A stretch of 64,000 bases of DNA, taken from Alphaproteobacteria bacterium. GTDB taxonomy: Bacteria > Pseudomonadota > Alphaproteobacteria > Reyranellales > Reyranellaceae. This document shows, in pieces, positions 1 to 11,404 of this stretch (position 1 is the stretch's first letter; every line of letters begins with the position of its first letter). Made by a program: the position numbers and the translations under genes. The notes below the pieces were generated by a model. It had not been told where the DNA came from. It ran no database searches and saw nothing but the letters and a program-made list of their open reading frames with translations. The stretch spans positions 1-64,000 of the forward strand of contig VGCZ01000027.1 of assembly GCA_016869975.1 (NCBI GenBank). Reading direction: 5' to 3'.

Positions 1-151
1 TCATGAGGTTTGGAGAAAACGGGCCGGAGAGAGACGAATTTCGGCTCCGGCGCGGTTCACTCGGTCAACAGCTTTGGTGCGTGAACCGCGCGGATACCGG
101 GGGTTTTCGTCGGTGCCGCCCGGCGGCGGAGAGCGTTGTCGCGATAGAAGT

Positions 152-241
<90 letters not shown>

Positions 242-423
242 GCAACCCCGACAGGCGGGGCGCGCCGTAGGTCGCCCGGCGCGGGCGCCTGTATAGCGAT
301 GGCTCCGGGGGCGGGCAATGCCGGAGTTCCGCCACCGCCAACGGCTGCCAGGCCCCTGGTGACGCCCGTACCATGGCCGTAAGTCTTTGTAAAATCGGTC
401 GCTTCCGCCGCCTGCGGTTCGCG

Positions 424-451
424 TTGACTCGGGGCGCGCCGTCAGTATATT
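424..451 (+). promoter_or_regulatory. Putative sigma-70 promoter for rplU-rpmA
   Basis: TTGACT at 424-429 and TATATT at 446-451 are separated by 16 bp, a good match to a housekeeping -35/-10 pair in a G+C-rich background. Transcription would begin near 458, about 60 nt before rplU. The stretch 242-517 holds no gene I can support apart from this site. Confidence 0.65.
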
Positions 452-517
452 GCACCGCCTTGACAGAGGGCGGGCCGGCGGTGCGTCCTCCGCGTTTTTT
501 CGGCCCAGGGTGTTTCG

Positions 518-829
518 ATGTATGCGGTGATTCGCACCGGCGGCAAGCAATACCGCGTCGCCGCCAACGAGGTCGTTTCGGTTGACAGCCTGGCCGGCGA
601 GGTCGGCGCCTCGGTCGAGCTGACCGATATCCTGGCGATCGATGCCGGCGGCGGCCTGAAGATCGGCGCGCCGACGGTCGCCGGGGCCAAGGTCACAGCC
701 TCGATCGTCGGCCACAAGCGCAACGATACCGTGCTGGTGTTCAAGAAGCGCCGGCGCAAGAATTCGCGCCGCAAGAACGGTCATCGCCAGGAGATGACCC
801 AGCTGCGCATCGACAGCATCGTCGCCTGA
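518..829 (+). CDS. rplU: 50S ribosomal protein bL21
   Basis: Structural protein of the large ribosomal subunit that contacts 23S rRNA. The 103-residue product starts MYAVIRTGGKQYRV, the conserved bL21 opening, and has the family's basic stretch (KKRRRKNSRRKNGHRQ) near residues 76-91. The length is normal for the family. It is followed after 21 nt by rpmA, the near-universal bacterial partner, and is preceded by a good promoter at 424-451, so the two are very likely co-transcribed. Confidence 0.97.
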   Translation: MYAVIRTGGKQYRVAANEVVSVDSLAGEVGASVELTDILAIDAGGGLKIGAPTVAGAKVTASIVGHKRNDTVLVFKKRRRKNSRRKNGHRQEMTQLRIDSIVA

Positions 830-850
830 GCGACGGCGGGAGTAGAAGGT

Positions 851-1120
851 ATGGCTCACCATAAAGCAGGCGGTTCATCCCGCAACGGCCGCGACAGCGA
901 GAGCAAGCGGCTCGGCGTCAAGCGCTTCGGCGGCCAAGCCGTGCTGTCGGGCAACGTGCTGGTGCGCCAGCGCGGCACCAAGATGGCCGCCGGCGCCAAT
1001 GTCGGCGTCGGCCGCGACCACACGCTCTTCGCCACCACCGACGGCACGGTGAAGTTCGTCACCCGCAAGGGCGGCAAGGTGTTCGTCAGCGTCCAGCCGC
1101 TGCCGGTGGCCGCCGAATAG
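851..1120 (+). CDS. rpmA: 50S ribosomal protein bL27
   Basis: Large-subunit ribosomal protein whose N-terminal tail reaches towards the peptidyl transferase centre. The 89-residue product starts [16 protein letters not shown] and continues with [11 protein letters not shown], both diagnostic of bL27. There is no N-terminal pre-sequence of the kind cleaved in Firmicutes. It sits 21 nt after rplU and is followed by a hairpin terminator at 1149-1180, which probably ends the rplU-rpmA transcript before obgE. Confidence 0.97.
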   Translation: MAHHKAGGSSRNGRDSESKRLGVKRFGGQAVLSGNVLVRQRGTKMAAGANVGVGRDHTLFATTDGTVKFVTRKGGKVFVSVQPLPVAAE

Positions 1121-1148
1121 GCGTTCCCCGATCCAGTACGCATGCGGA

Positions 1149-2243
<1,095 letters not shown>

Positions 2244-2260
2244 GGCTCCTGCCCTCATAC

Positions 2261-2282
2261 CTTCCCCCGCTGGCGGGGGAAG
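2261..2282. repeat. CTTCCCCCGC palindrome between obgE and proB
   Basis: CTTCCCCCGC and GCGGGGGAAG form a perfect 10-bp stem with a two-base centre (TG). The same palindrome ends the composite element at 58491-58672. It sits in the 52-nt gap between obgE and proB, just before the proB ribosome-binding region, so it may affect transcript stability or translation of proB. Confidence 0.8.
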
Positions 2283-2295
2283 TTAGGGGCGTGTC

Positions 2296-3429
2296 ATGAC
2301 CCCGCGCGCCGGCGACAAGCGGCTGGCCGGCGCCAAGCGCGTGGTGCTGAAGATCGGCTCGTCGTTGATCGTCGACGAGGGCAGCGGCGCGGTGCGCAAG
2401 GACTGGCTCGACGCCCTGGCCGACGACATCGCGCGCCTGCGCGGCGCGGGCGCGGAGGTCGTCGTCGTCTCGTCGGGTGCGATCCGGTTGGGACGCGCGC
2501 GATTGGGATTGCCGCGCGGCGCGCTGCGTCTGGAGCAGAAGCAGGCCGCCGCCGCCGTGGGCCAGATCGGCCTGGCGCAAGCCTGGCAGCAGACGCTCGC
2601 GCGTCACGACATCGTCGCCGGGCAGTTGCTGCTGACGCTCGAGGACAGCGAGGCGCGCGAGCGGTACCTCAACGCACGGCAGACCACCGTGGTGCTGCTC
2701 GAGCAGCGCGCCGTGCCCGTGATCAACGAGAACGACACGGTGGCCACCGCCGAGATCCGCTTCGGCGACAACGATCGCCTGGCCGCGCGCGTGGCGGAGA
2801 TGACCAGCGCCGACACGCTGGTGCTGTTCTCCGACATCGACGGGCTCTACAGCGCCGATCCGCGCCGCGATCCCAAGGCCGAGTTCATTCCCGAGGTGCG
2901 CCGCATCACGCCACAGATCGAGGCAATGGCCGGCGTGGCTCAGAACGAGCTCAGCAATGGCGGCATGGTGACCAAGCTGATGGCCGCGCGCATCGCCATG
3001 GCCGCCGGCTGTCGCATGGCCATCGTCGATGGCGGCAGGCTCCACCCGCTCGCCGCCCTGCTCGACGGCCAGGCCCGCTGCACCTGGTTCCTGCCCGCCG
3101 CCACGCCGCAGACCGCGCGCAAGCGCTGGATCGGCGGCACCTTGAAGCCCGCCGGCACGCTCACCGTCGACGATGGCGCGGCCAAAGCGTTGAACGCCGG
3201 CAAGAGCCTGCTGCCCGCCGGCGTGGTCGCGGTCGACGGCGACTTCGCCGCCGGCGCCGCGGTGCTGGTCCAGGACCGCGCCGGCCGCACGCTCGCACGC
3301 GGGCTGGTGGCCTACGCCGCCGAGGACGCGCGGCGCATCGCCGGCCGCAAGAGCGCGGAGATCGAAACGGCGCTGGGCTGGCGCGGCGCCGATGAGCTGA
3401 TCCACCGCGACGACCTGGCGATGGAGTAG
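2296..3429 (+). CDS. proB: Glutamate 5-kinase
   Basis: Phosphorylates L-glutamate to gamma-glutamyl phosphate, the first step of proline synthesis. The 377-residue product has an amino-acid-kinase domain with VLKIGSSLIVDEG near residue 16, VVVVSSGAIRLG, and the NENDTVATAEIRFGDND substrate loop. A C-terminal PUA domain covers roughly residues 280-370. It follows obgE, as in many alphaproteobacteria. The next pathway gene, proA, is not adjacent but 6.7 kb downstream, beyond an ABC importer and a phzF-like gene. Confidence 0.95.
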   Translation: MTPRAGDKRLAGAKRVVLKIGSSLIVDEGSGAVRKDWLDALADDIARLRGAGAEVVVVSSGAIRLGRARLGLPRGALRLEQKQAAAAVGQIGLAQAWQQTLARHDIVAGQLLLTLEDSEARERYLNARQTTVVLLEQRAVPVINENDTVATAEIRFGDNDRLAARVAEMTSADTLVLFSDIDGLYSADPRRDPKAEFIPEVRRITPQIEAMAGVAQNELSNGGMVTKLMAARIAMAAGCRMAIVDGGRLHPLAALLDGQARCTWFLPAATPQTARKRWIGGTLKPAGTLTVDDGAAKALNAGKSLLPAGVVAVDGDFAAGAAVLVQDRAGRTLARGLVAYAAEDARRIAGRKSAEIETALGWRGADELIHRDDLAME

Positions 3430-3569
3430 GCCGTTTGGGCCGCAACCCGGCACGCCGTTTGCGAGGCTTTCGCGCGGCGGTGTCGATGGACAGCGCCCCC
3501 GAAGGCTCGCCATACTGCCCCCGCATGCGGCCGGCACGACGGTGTGCCGCCCGTGTTGGGGAGTGGATC

Positions 3570-5177
3570 ATGACGACGAATTTCACCTCGCGCATCGCGC
3601 GGGCCGCCCTGGCCGCCGCCGCGCTCGCGCTGGCCGCGCCACCGGGCGCTGCCCTGGCCCAGGAAAAAGTGCTGAAGGCGGTGCTGCACGCCGACGTGCG
3701 CGTCATCGACCCGATCTGGACGACCCAGACCATCGCCAACATCCACGGCATGCTCGTCTACGACACCCTGTTCGGCAACGACGTCAACATGGTGCCCAAG
3801 CCGCAGATGGTCGGGAAGTACGAGATCAGCGCCGACAAGCTGACCTACACCTTCACCCTGCGCGACGGGCTGAAGTTCAGCGACGGCTCGGCGGTGACCA
3901 GCAAGGACGCCATCGCCTCGCTGCAGCGCTGGGGCAAGAAGGACGGCGTCGGCATCCGCCTGTTCTCCTTCGTCGACAAGATGGAAGCGGTCGACGACAA
4001 GACCTTCAAGATGATGCTCAAGCAGCCCTACGGCATGGTGCTGGAGTCGCTGGGCAAGACCAACTCCTCGGTCGCCGTGATCATGCGCGAGAAGGAGGCG
4101 CAGACCGACCACAACACCCAGGTCAAGGAGTCGATCGGCTCGGGCCCCTTCATGATGCTCAAGGACCAGTGGGTGCCGGGCAGCAAGGCGGTCTACGTCA
4201 AGAACCCGCACTACGTGCCGCGGCCGGGCAACGAGCCGCCCTCGTCCTTCGCCGGCAGCAAGATCGCCGGCGTCGATCGTATCGAGCTGATCTGGATCGC
4301 CGATTCGCAGACCGCGATGTCGGCGCTGATCAACGGCGAGGTCGATTTCTACGAGAACCCCGGCATCGACTTCCTGCCCATCCTGGCCAAGGCCCGCGGC
4401 GTGAAGCTGATGAAGACCGGCGACCTCGACGGCACGCACGGCATGATCCGGCTCAACCACCTGCATCCGCCGTTCGACAACGTCAAGGCGCGCCAGGCGA
4501 TGTACCACCTGATCAACCAGGAGGACTTCCTGCGCGCTATCGTCGGCGACGCCGAGTACTACCGGGTCTGCCACGGCCTGATCACCTGCGGCTCGCCGCT
4601 GGCCAATGACGGCGGCAGCGCCATGCTCAAGGACTACAATCCGAAGAAGGCGCTGCAGCTGCTCAAGGAGGCCGGCTACAAGGGCGAGCCGATCACCATC
4701 CTCGCCACCACCGACCACAACACCATCACGCCGGCCACCCAGGTGCTGATCCAGGCGATGCGTGAGGCCGGCATCAACCTCGATGTGCAGTCGATGGACT
4801 GGGGCTCCGTCGTGTCGCGGCGCGCCAAGAAGGAGCCGCCGGCGCAGGGCGGCTGGAACATCTTCATCACCACGACCGGCGGCGTCGGCTCGGCCAACCC
4901 GGTGCTGCACACCTGGATCGGCGCGGCCTGCGACAAGGGCCTGTTCGGCTGGCCGTGCGACGCCAAGATCGAGGAGCTGCGCAACGCCTACGCCTTCGCG
5001 CAGACCGACGAGGAGAAGAAGAAGATCGCCAGGGAGCTGCAGACGCGCGCTATCGAGCAGGTCGTCTACATCCCCTTCGGCCAGTGGAGCACGCCGCTGG
5101 CCTATCGCGCCGACCGCCTCGAGGGCATCGTGCCCAACACCGGCCTCACGGTGCTCTGGGGTATCCGGAAGAAGTAG
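3570..5177 (+). CDS. Peptide-type ABC transporter substrate-binding protein (family 5)
   Basis: Periplasmic binding component of a dipeptide/oligopeptide/nickel-type importer. The 535-residue product has an N-terminal signal peptide (about residues 1-30, hydrophobic AALAAAALALAAPPGAALAQ). The rest is a long family-5 solute-binding fold, with the typical LTYTFTLRDGLKFSDGS segment near residue 90 and DNVKARQAMYHLINQ further on. The start at 3570 is chosen because GGGGAG (3558-3563) sits six bases upstream and the signal peptide follows directly. Both permeases and both ATPases follow. The substrate is unknown; peptides, opines or other small ligands are possible. Confidence 0.9.
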   Translation: MTTNFTSRIARAALAAAALALAAPPGAALAQEKVLKAVLHADVRVIDPIWTTQTIANIHGMLVYDTLFGNDVNMVPKPQMVGKYEISADKLTYTFTLRDGLKFSDGSAVTSKDAIASLQRWGKKDGVGIRLFSFVDKMEAVDDKTFKMMLKQPYGMVLESLGKTNSSVAVIMREKEAQTDHNTQVKESIGSGPFMMLKDQWVPGSKAVYVKNPHYVPRPGNEPPSSFAGSKIAGVDRIELIWIADSQTAMSALINGEVDFYENPGIDFLPILAKARGVKLMKTGDLDGTHGMIRLNHLHPPFDNVKARQAMYHLINQEDFLRAIVGDAEYYRVCHGLITCGSPLANDGGSAMLKDYNPKKALQLLKEAGYKGEPITILATTDHNTITPATQVLIQAMREAGINLDVQSMDWGSVVSRRAKKEPPAQGGWNIFITTTGGVGSANPVLHTWIGAACDKGLFGWPCDAKIEELRNAYAFAQTDEEKKKIARELQTRAIEQVVYIPFGQWSTPLAYRADRLEGIVPNTGLTVLWGIRKK

Positions 5178-5194
5178 GGCGATGAAGAGTCCGA

Positions 5195-5219
5195 TACCTT
5201 CCCCCTCCGGGGGAAGGTA
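5195..5219. repeat. TACCTTCCCCC palindrome inside the importer operon
   Basis: TACCTTCCCCC (5195-5205) and GGGGGAAGGTA (5209-5219) form a perfect 11-bp stem around TCC. It belongs to the same family as 2261-2282 and 58651-58672. It occupies the only sizeable gap in the importer operon, between the binding-protein gene and the first permease gene. Confidence 0.8.
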
Positions 5220-5230
5220 GAAGAGCGTCG

Positions 5231-6172
5231 ATGACCGCGTACATCATCCGCCGACTGTTCGCGACCCTGCCGGTCATGGCGGTCGTGACCGTTTTCGTCT
5301 TCTTCCTGCTGCGCCTCGCGCCGGGCGATCCGGCGGCGATCATCGCCGGCGACGACGCCACCGCCGCCGATCTCGAGGCGGTGCGCGCCAAGCTCGGGCT
5401 GAACCTGCCGATCCACGAGCAGTTCGGCCTGTGGATCTGGCGCCTCGCGCAGGGCGATCTCGGCGTCTCGATCTTCTCCGACCTGCCGGTGACCCGCCTG
5501 ATCGCCCAGCGCGTCGAGCCTACCCTGGCGCTGACGCTCTCCACGCTGTTCGTCGCCGTGTCGCTGGCGATCCCGGTGGGCGTCATCGCCGCCTGGCAGG
5601 CGCGCAAGTTGGCCGACCGCGCGGTGATGGTCTTCGCCGTGCTCGGCTTCGCCATTCCCGGTTTCCTCGCCGCCTATATCCTGATCTGGATCTTCGCGGT
5701 GAAGCTGCAGCTCCTGCCGGTGCAGGGCTACCGGCCGATCGGCCAGGGTTTCTGGCCCTTCGTCGAAGGCCTCATCCTGCCCTCGATCGCGCTCGGCGTG
5801 ACCTACATGGCGCTGATCGCGCGCATCACGCGGGCCTCGATGCTCGAGGTGCTGTCGCAGGACTATATCCGCACCGCCAATTCCAAGGGGCTGGCCACCA
5901 AGCGCGTGCTGTTGCTGCACGCCCTGAAGAACGCCGCCGTGCCGATCGTCACCGTGATCGGCATCGGCATCGCGCTCTTGATCTCCGGCGTGGTGATCAC
6001 CGAGACCGTGTTCAACATCCCCGGGCTGGGCCGCCTCACGGTCGACGCCGTGCTCAAGCACGACTACCCGATCGTGCAGGGCCTGATCATGGTTTTCGCC
6101 GCCGCCAAGGTGCTGGTCAACCTGATGATCGACATCTCCTACGCCTTCCTCGATCCGCGCATCCGGTACTGA
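5231..6172 (+). CDS. ABC transporter permease, DppB/OppB type
   Basis: Inner-membrane subunit of the peptide-type importer. The 313-residue product starts [34 protein letters not shown]... in family style: an N-terminal transmembrane helix followed by the conserved RLAPGDPA. Further helices follow, with the ATPase-coupling loop around [19 protein letters not shown] (residues about 215-235) and a C-terminal DPRIRY. The length is normal. The stop codon is two bases before the start of the partner permease gene. Confidence 0.93.
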   Translation: MTAYIIRRLFATLPVMAVVTVFVFFLLRLAPGDPAAIIAGDDATAADLEAVRAKLGLNLPIHEQFGLWIWRLAQGDLGVSIFSDLPVTRLIAQRVEPTLALTLSTLFVAVSLAIPVGVIAAWQARKLADRAVMVFAVLGFAIPGFLAAYILIWIFAVKLQLLPVQGYRPIGQGFWPFVEGLILPSIALGVTYMALIARITRASMLEVLSQDYIRTANSKGLATKRVLLLHALKNAAVPIVTVIGIGIALLISGVVITETVFNIPGLGRLTVDAVLKHDYPIVQGLIMVFAAAKVLVNLMIDISYAFLDPRIRY

Positions 6173-6174
6173 GC

Positions 6175-7064
6175 ATGGTCGCCGTTCCCTCCGACACCGC
6201 GCTGGCGTCCGGCACAGACGAGGCGCCGCGGTCGCTAGCGCAGCGCATCTGGACGCCGATCCGGCGCAATCCGACGATCTTCGCCGGCGCCCTGCTGCTG
6301 ACGATCCTGGTCAGCCTGGCGATCCTCGCGCCCTGGATCAGCCCCGATCCGCTGAAGCAGAACACCATCAACCGCCTGCGCCCGCCATCGGAGAAGTTCT
6401 GGTTCGGCACCGACCAGTTCGGCCGCGACAACTTCGCCCGCACCCTGCACGGCGCACGCGTCTCGCTGATTGTCGGCATCACCGTGGCGGCGATCTCGGC
6501 CGTGATCGGCCTGGCCCTGGGCATCCTCTGCGGCTATTTCCGCCGCGTCGACGCCATCGTCATGCGGATCATGGACGGCATCATGGCCATCCCCTCGATC
6601 CTGCTGGCGATCGCGCTGATCACCTTGACGCGGCCGGGCCTGGGCATCGTCATCGTCGCCATCGTCATTCCCGAAGTGCCGCGCGTGGTGCGCGTGGTGC
6701 GCTCCGTGGTGCTCAGCATCCGCGCCCAGCCCTATATCGAAAGCGCCATCGCCGGCGGCACCAAGGGCTTCAAGCTGCTGGTGCGCCATATCCTGCCCAA
6801 CACCTTGGCGCCGCTGATCGTGCAGGCCACCTTCATCTGCGCCGCGGGCATGCTGATCGAAGCGGGGCTCTCCTTCCTCGGCGCCGGCGTGCCGCTGGAG
6901 ATCCCGAGCTGGGGCAACATCATCGCCCAGGGCCGCAGCTTCTTCCTGCGCGCGCCGTGGTGCATCTTCATCCCCGGCGCCTTTCTGGCGCTCACCGTGC
7001 TGGCGGTGAACCTGCTCGGCGACGGCCTGCGCGACCGGCTCGATCCGCGGCTGGCGAGGCGCAT

Positions 7065-7068
<4 letters not shown>
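6175..7068 (+). CDS. ABC transporter permease, DppC/OppC type
   Basis: Second inner-membrane subunit of the importer. The 297-residue product has a long cytoplasmic N-terminus, a first helix around residues 35-55, and the family motif [20 protein letters not shown]. The coupling loop lies near [18 protein letters not shown], and the C-terminus [15 protein letters not shown] is typical. Start ATG 6175 lies just after the dppB-type stop. Its stop overlaps the GTG of the following ATPase gene (GTGA), implying translational coupling. Confidence 0.93.
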
Positions 7069-8065
<997 letters not shown>

Positions 8066-8069
<4 letters not shown>

Positions 8070-9076
8070 GCGACGCCCCCAGCCTGGAGGTGCGCGATCT
8101 GGTCAAGCACTTCCCCATCCATAGCGGCCTCTTGCAGCGGCGCACCGGCGCGGTGAAGGCGGTCGACGGCGTGAGCTTCGCCATCCGTCGCGGCGAGACC
8201 CTGGGCCTCGTGGGCGAATCCGGCTGCGGCAAGTCGACGGTGGGCAAGACCGTGCTCAAGCTGATCGAGCCGACGGCGGGGCGGATCCTGCTCGACGGCG
8301 AGGACGTCACCACGCTCTCGCCCGGCCGCATGTGGCATCACCGCCGCCGCATCCAGACGGTGTTCCAGGACCCCTACTCCTCGATGAACCCGCGCCTGAA
8401 GGTCGGCACCATCGTCGGCGAGCCGCTGGAGAATTTCGGCATCGCCTCCGGCAAGGAGAAGGACGAGCTCGTCGCCAAGCTGCTCCAGCGCGTCGGCATG
8501 CGGCCCGACGCGATGAACCGCTTCACGCACGAATTCTCCGGCGGCCAGCGCCAGCGCCTGGGCATCGCCAAGGCGCTCGCGGTGAATCCCGACGTGATCG
8601 TCGCCGACGAGCCGGTCTCGGCGCTCGACGTGTCGGTGCAGGCGCAGGTGCTGAACCTGATGATCGACCTGCAGGACGAGTACAAGCTCGCCTACCTGTT
8701 CATCAGCCACGACCTGGCGGTGATGCGCCACATCAGCCATCGCATCGCCGTGATGTATCTCGGCCGCATCGTCGAGCTGACCGACAAGCGCACCTTGTTC
8801 TCGCTGCCGATGCATCCCTACACCGAGGCGCTGCTCTCGGCCGCGCCGGTGCCCGATCCGTCGAAGAAGAAGGCACGGCGCGTCATCGTGCAGGGCGACG
8901 TGCCCAGCCCGGCCAAGCCGCCGCCGGGCTGCCACTTCCACACCCGCTGCCCCTACGCGCTGCCCAAGTGCAAGGTCGAGGTGCCGCCGCTGATCGAGGT
9001 CGCGCCGGGCCACCACGTCGCGTGCCTGCGCCGCCCGGTGGGCGCGTCGCCGGAGTCGCTGACGACGACGGCATAG
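8066..9076 (+). CDS. ABC transporter ATP-binding protein, DppF/OppF type
   Basis: Second ATPase of the importer heterodimer. The 336-residue product carries Walker [10 protein letters not shown], signature FSGGQRQR and Walker [14 protein letters not shown]. Its C-terminal extension ([18 protein letters not shown]) holds the cysteines common to DppF/OppF proteins. Start ATG 8066 overlaps the DppD-type stop. This completes a five-gene operon of binding protein, two permeases and two ATPases, all on the plus strand with overlapping ends. Confidence 0.93.
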
Positions 9077-9101
9077 TCTTTGGGATCGCCGGCGGTCCCA
9101 G

Positions 9102-9941
9102 TCAGAGTGTCACGCGACCTTCGATACAGGTGACGGTGCGACCACCGATCCAGATGTCGTCACCCGCGCGCTCGACATGCACCCGCCCCGCACGGCCCAG
9201 CGCGGTGCCCTGGCTCGCGACGTAACGCGGCGGCGCCAGGCCGGCGCCGATCAGCCACTGGGCGAGGCCGGCGTTGAGGCTGCCGGTCACCGGATCTTCG
9301 GTGGAGCGGCTGGGCACGAAGGCCCGGACCTCGAACTGCACGTCGGTCCCGTCCGTCGCTGGATCCCATGGACCGACCACGCCCGGCTTCAGGTCCGCCA
9401 GCGCCGCATGGTTCGGCCGCAGCGCCAGCACGGCGGCGCGACTCTCCAGCATGACGCCGAGCCATCCCGGCCCGTTGTCGCACCACTGCGACGCCTTGAT
9501 CGCCGCGCGCTCAATGCCCAGGCCCCGGGCGAGTCGAACCAGCGTCGCCTCCTCGACATCGCCCGCGCGACGCAGCGATGGTGCCGCGAAAGCGAGGCGA
9601 TCGCCGTCGCGTTTGATGCGGATCAGGCCGGCGGCGCATTCCTGCACGACGTGGCCGCTCTTGGGCGTGTTGCCGACGCTCAGCCACACCTGGCAACTGC
9701 CCAGGGTCGGATGGCCGGCGAAGGGCAGCTCGCGCTCGGGCGTGAAGATGCGCACGCGATAGTCGGCGCTGGGTTCGGTCGGCTTCAGCAGTAACGTGGT
9801 CTCGCTGAGATTGGTCCAGTTGGCGAACGCCGCCATCGTGGCATCGGAGAGCCCATCGGCGCCGATGACGACCGCCAAGGGATTGCCCTTCAGGCCGACA
9901 CCGGTGAAGACGTCGACCTGCTGGAACGAATACGACACCAT
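9102..9941 (-). CDS. PhzF family isomerase
   Basis: Member of the PhzF/diaminopimelate-epimerase-fold family, whose characterised members isomerise small acids such as the phenazine precursor DHHA. The 279-residue product starts MVSYSFQQVDVFTGVGLKGNPLAVV. It has the conserved N-L-S-E-T with the proposed general acid/base Glu47, then ELPFAGHPTLGS and the second-lobe glycine motif EDPVTGSLN. No other phenazine genes are nearby, so the substrate is unknown. It is convergent with the ABC importer and divergent from proA. Confidence 0.9.
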   Translation of the reverse strand: MVSYSFQQVDVFTGVGLKGNPLAVVIGADGLSDATMAAFANWTNLSETTLLLKPTEPSADYRVRIFTPERELPFAGHPTLGSCQVWLSVGNTPKSGHVVQECAAGLIRIKRDGDRLAFAAPSLRRAGDVEEATLVRLARGLGIERAAIKASQWCDNGPGWLGVMLESRAAVLALRPNHAALADLKPGVVGPWDPATDGTDVQFEVRAFVPSRSTEDPVTGSLNAGLAQWLIGAGLAPPRYVASQGTALGRAGRVHVERAGDDIWIGGRTVTCIEGRVTL

Positions 9942-9970
9942 GGCGGATGCTCTCCTCGATCAGATTTTCC

Positions 9971-9998
9971 TCCCTCTCCCCGCCTGCGGGGAGAGGGA
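9971..9998. repeat. TCCCTCTCCCCGC palindrome
   Basis: TCCCTCTCCCCGC (9971-9983) and GCGGGGAGAGGGA (9986-9998) form a perfect 13-bp stem around CT. The same wording recurs twice in the composite element at 11925-12045. It lies in the divergent gap between the phzF-like gene and proA. Confidence 0.85.
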
Positions 9999-10068
9999 GT
10001 CCGACGCGACCGTCTCCCGGTTTGGCGGGCTCATTCTGGTCGAAGCCGCGACTATGCGGACCGGCAAC

Positions 10069-10097
10069 TTGTCCCTGATGTCGGCGCACAATATAAG
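10069..10097 (+). promoter_or_regulatory. Putative promoter for proA
   Basis: TTGTCC (10069-10074) and TATAAG (10092-10097) are separated by exactly 17 bp. Transcription would start near 10104, only about 10-15 nt before the proA start codon. The message would therefore have a very short leader that begins almost at the AGAGGG ribosome-binding site (10104-10109). Confidence 0.6.
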
Positions 10098-10118
10098 TCC
10101 GCCAGAGGGACAATGGGC

Positions 10119-11402
10119 ATGAACGTCCAGGCCAAGGCCACCGAGACAGATGTCGTCGCACTCGTGCGCGATATGGGCGCGCGCGCCCGCAGCGCGGCGG
10201 CTTCGCTGCGCGTGGCGTCGAGCGCGGCCAAGAACGCAGCCCTGGTCGAGGCGGCGCGGCTGATCCGCGCCGACGCCGCGGCGATCCTCGACGCCAATGC
10301 CAAGGACATGGCCTCGGCGCGCGAGCGCGGCCTGACGGCGGCCCTGCTCGACCGGCTGGAGCTCAACCTCTCGCGCGTCGAGGCGATGGCGCGCGGGCTC
10401 GACGACATCGTCGCCCTGCCCGATCCCGTGGGCCAGACGATCGAGGAATGGTCGCGGCCCAACGGGCTGAAGATCGCGCGCGTGCGCGTGCCGATCGGCT
10501 GCATCGGCGTGATCTACGAATCACGCCCCAACGTCACCGCCGACGCCGGTGCGCTCTGCCTGAAATCCGGTAACGCCGTGATCCTGCGCGGCGGCTCCGA
10601 GAGCCTGCATTCCTCGCGCGCGATCGTGTCGTGCCTGCGTCGCGGCCTGGTCAAGGCCGGCCTGCCCGAGGATTGCGTGCAGCTGGTGCCGACCACCGAC
10701 CGCGCCGCCGTGGGCGAGATGCTGCGCGCGACGGAGCATCTCAACCTGATCGTGCCACGCGGCGGCAAGCCGTTGATCGAGCGCGTGATGGCGGAAAGCC
10801 GCGTGCCGGTGCTCAAGCATTTCGACGGGCTGTGCCACGTCTATGTCGATCGCGACGCCGATATCGCCATGGCGCGCGACGTCGTGGCCAACGCCAAGAT
10901 GCGCCGCGTCGGCGTCTGCGGCGCGGCCGAGACCTTGCTGATCGACCGCGCGGCGCTCGCCACGCACGCAAGGCCGGTGATCGATCGGCTGATCGAGCTG
11001 GGCTGCGAGGTGCGCGGCGATCCCGAGGTGCGCCGGCTCGACAATCGAATCGGCGAGGCCACCGAGCAGGATTGGCGCACCGAGTACCTCGCGCCGGTCA
11101 TCTCCGTCGCGGCGGTCGACGGCGTCGCGGGCGCGGCGAGGCACATCGCGACTTATGGCTCGGGCCACACCGAGTCGATCGTCACGAACAATGCGGCCAC
11201 CGCCGAGCGCTTCCTCGCCGATGTCGACAGCGCCATCGTCATGCACAACGCCTCGACGCAGTTCGCCGACGGCTTCGAGTTCGGGCTGGGCGCCGAGATC
11301 GGCATCTCCACCGACCGCCTGCACGCACGCGGCCCGGTCGGGCTGGTCGAGTTGACGACCTACAAGAACATCGTGCGCGGCGCCGGCACGGTGCGGCCGT
11401 AA
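10119..11402 (+). CDS. proA: Gamma-glutamyl phosphate reductase
   Basis: NADPH-dependent reduction of gamma-glutamyl phosphate to the semialdehyde, step two of proline synthesis. The 427-residue product is an aldehyde-dehydrogenase-fold enzyme. It has PIGCIGVIYESRPNVTADA, SGNAVILRGGSE, the catalytic cysteine region RRVGVCGAAETLLI, and the C-terminal GPVGLVELTTYK. ATG 10119 is preferred because AGAGGG lies nine bases upstream. ATG 10113, two codons earlier, is only three bases from that site. Its own promoter precedes it, which fits its separation from proB. Confidence 0.95.
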   Translation: MNVQAKATETDVVALVRDMGARARSAAASLRVASSAAKNAALVEAARLIRADAAAILDANAKDMASARERGLTAALLDRLELNLSRVEAMARGLDDIVALPDPVGQTIEEWSRPNGLKIARVRVPIGCIGVIYESRPNVTADAGALCLKSGNAVILRGGSESLHSSRAIVSCLRRGLVKAGLPEDCVQLVPTTDRAAVGEMLRATEHLNLIVPRGGKPLIERVMAESRVPVLKHFDGLCHVYVDRDADIAMARDVVANAKMRRVGVCGAAETLLIDRAALATHARPVIDRLIELGCEVRGDPEVRRLDNRIGEATEQDWRTEYLAPVISVAAVDGVAGAARHIATYGSGHTESIVTNNAATAERFLADVDSAIVMHNASTQFADGFEFGLGAEIGISTDRLHARGPVGLVELTTYKNIVRGAGTVRP

Positions 11403-11404
11403 CG

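Noticed and set aside
1-151. A possible coding region at the left edge
   Set aside because: Frames there read through the tRNA on both strands and show no domain or ribosome-binding site.
9102-9941. Phenazine biosynthesis
   Set aside because: A lone PhzF-family gene is common; no other phz gene is present.
10113-10118. Earlier ATG for proA at 10113
   Set aside because: The AGAGGG site is only three bases away; ATG 10119 has the better spacing. The difference is two residues and remains uncertain.
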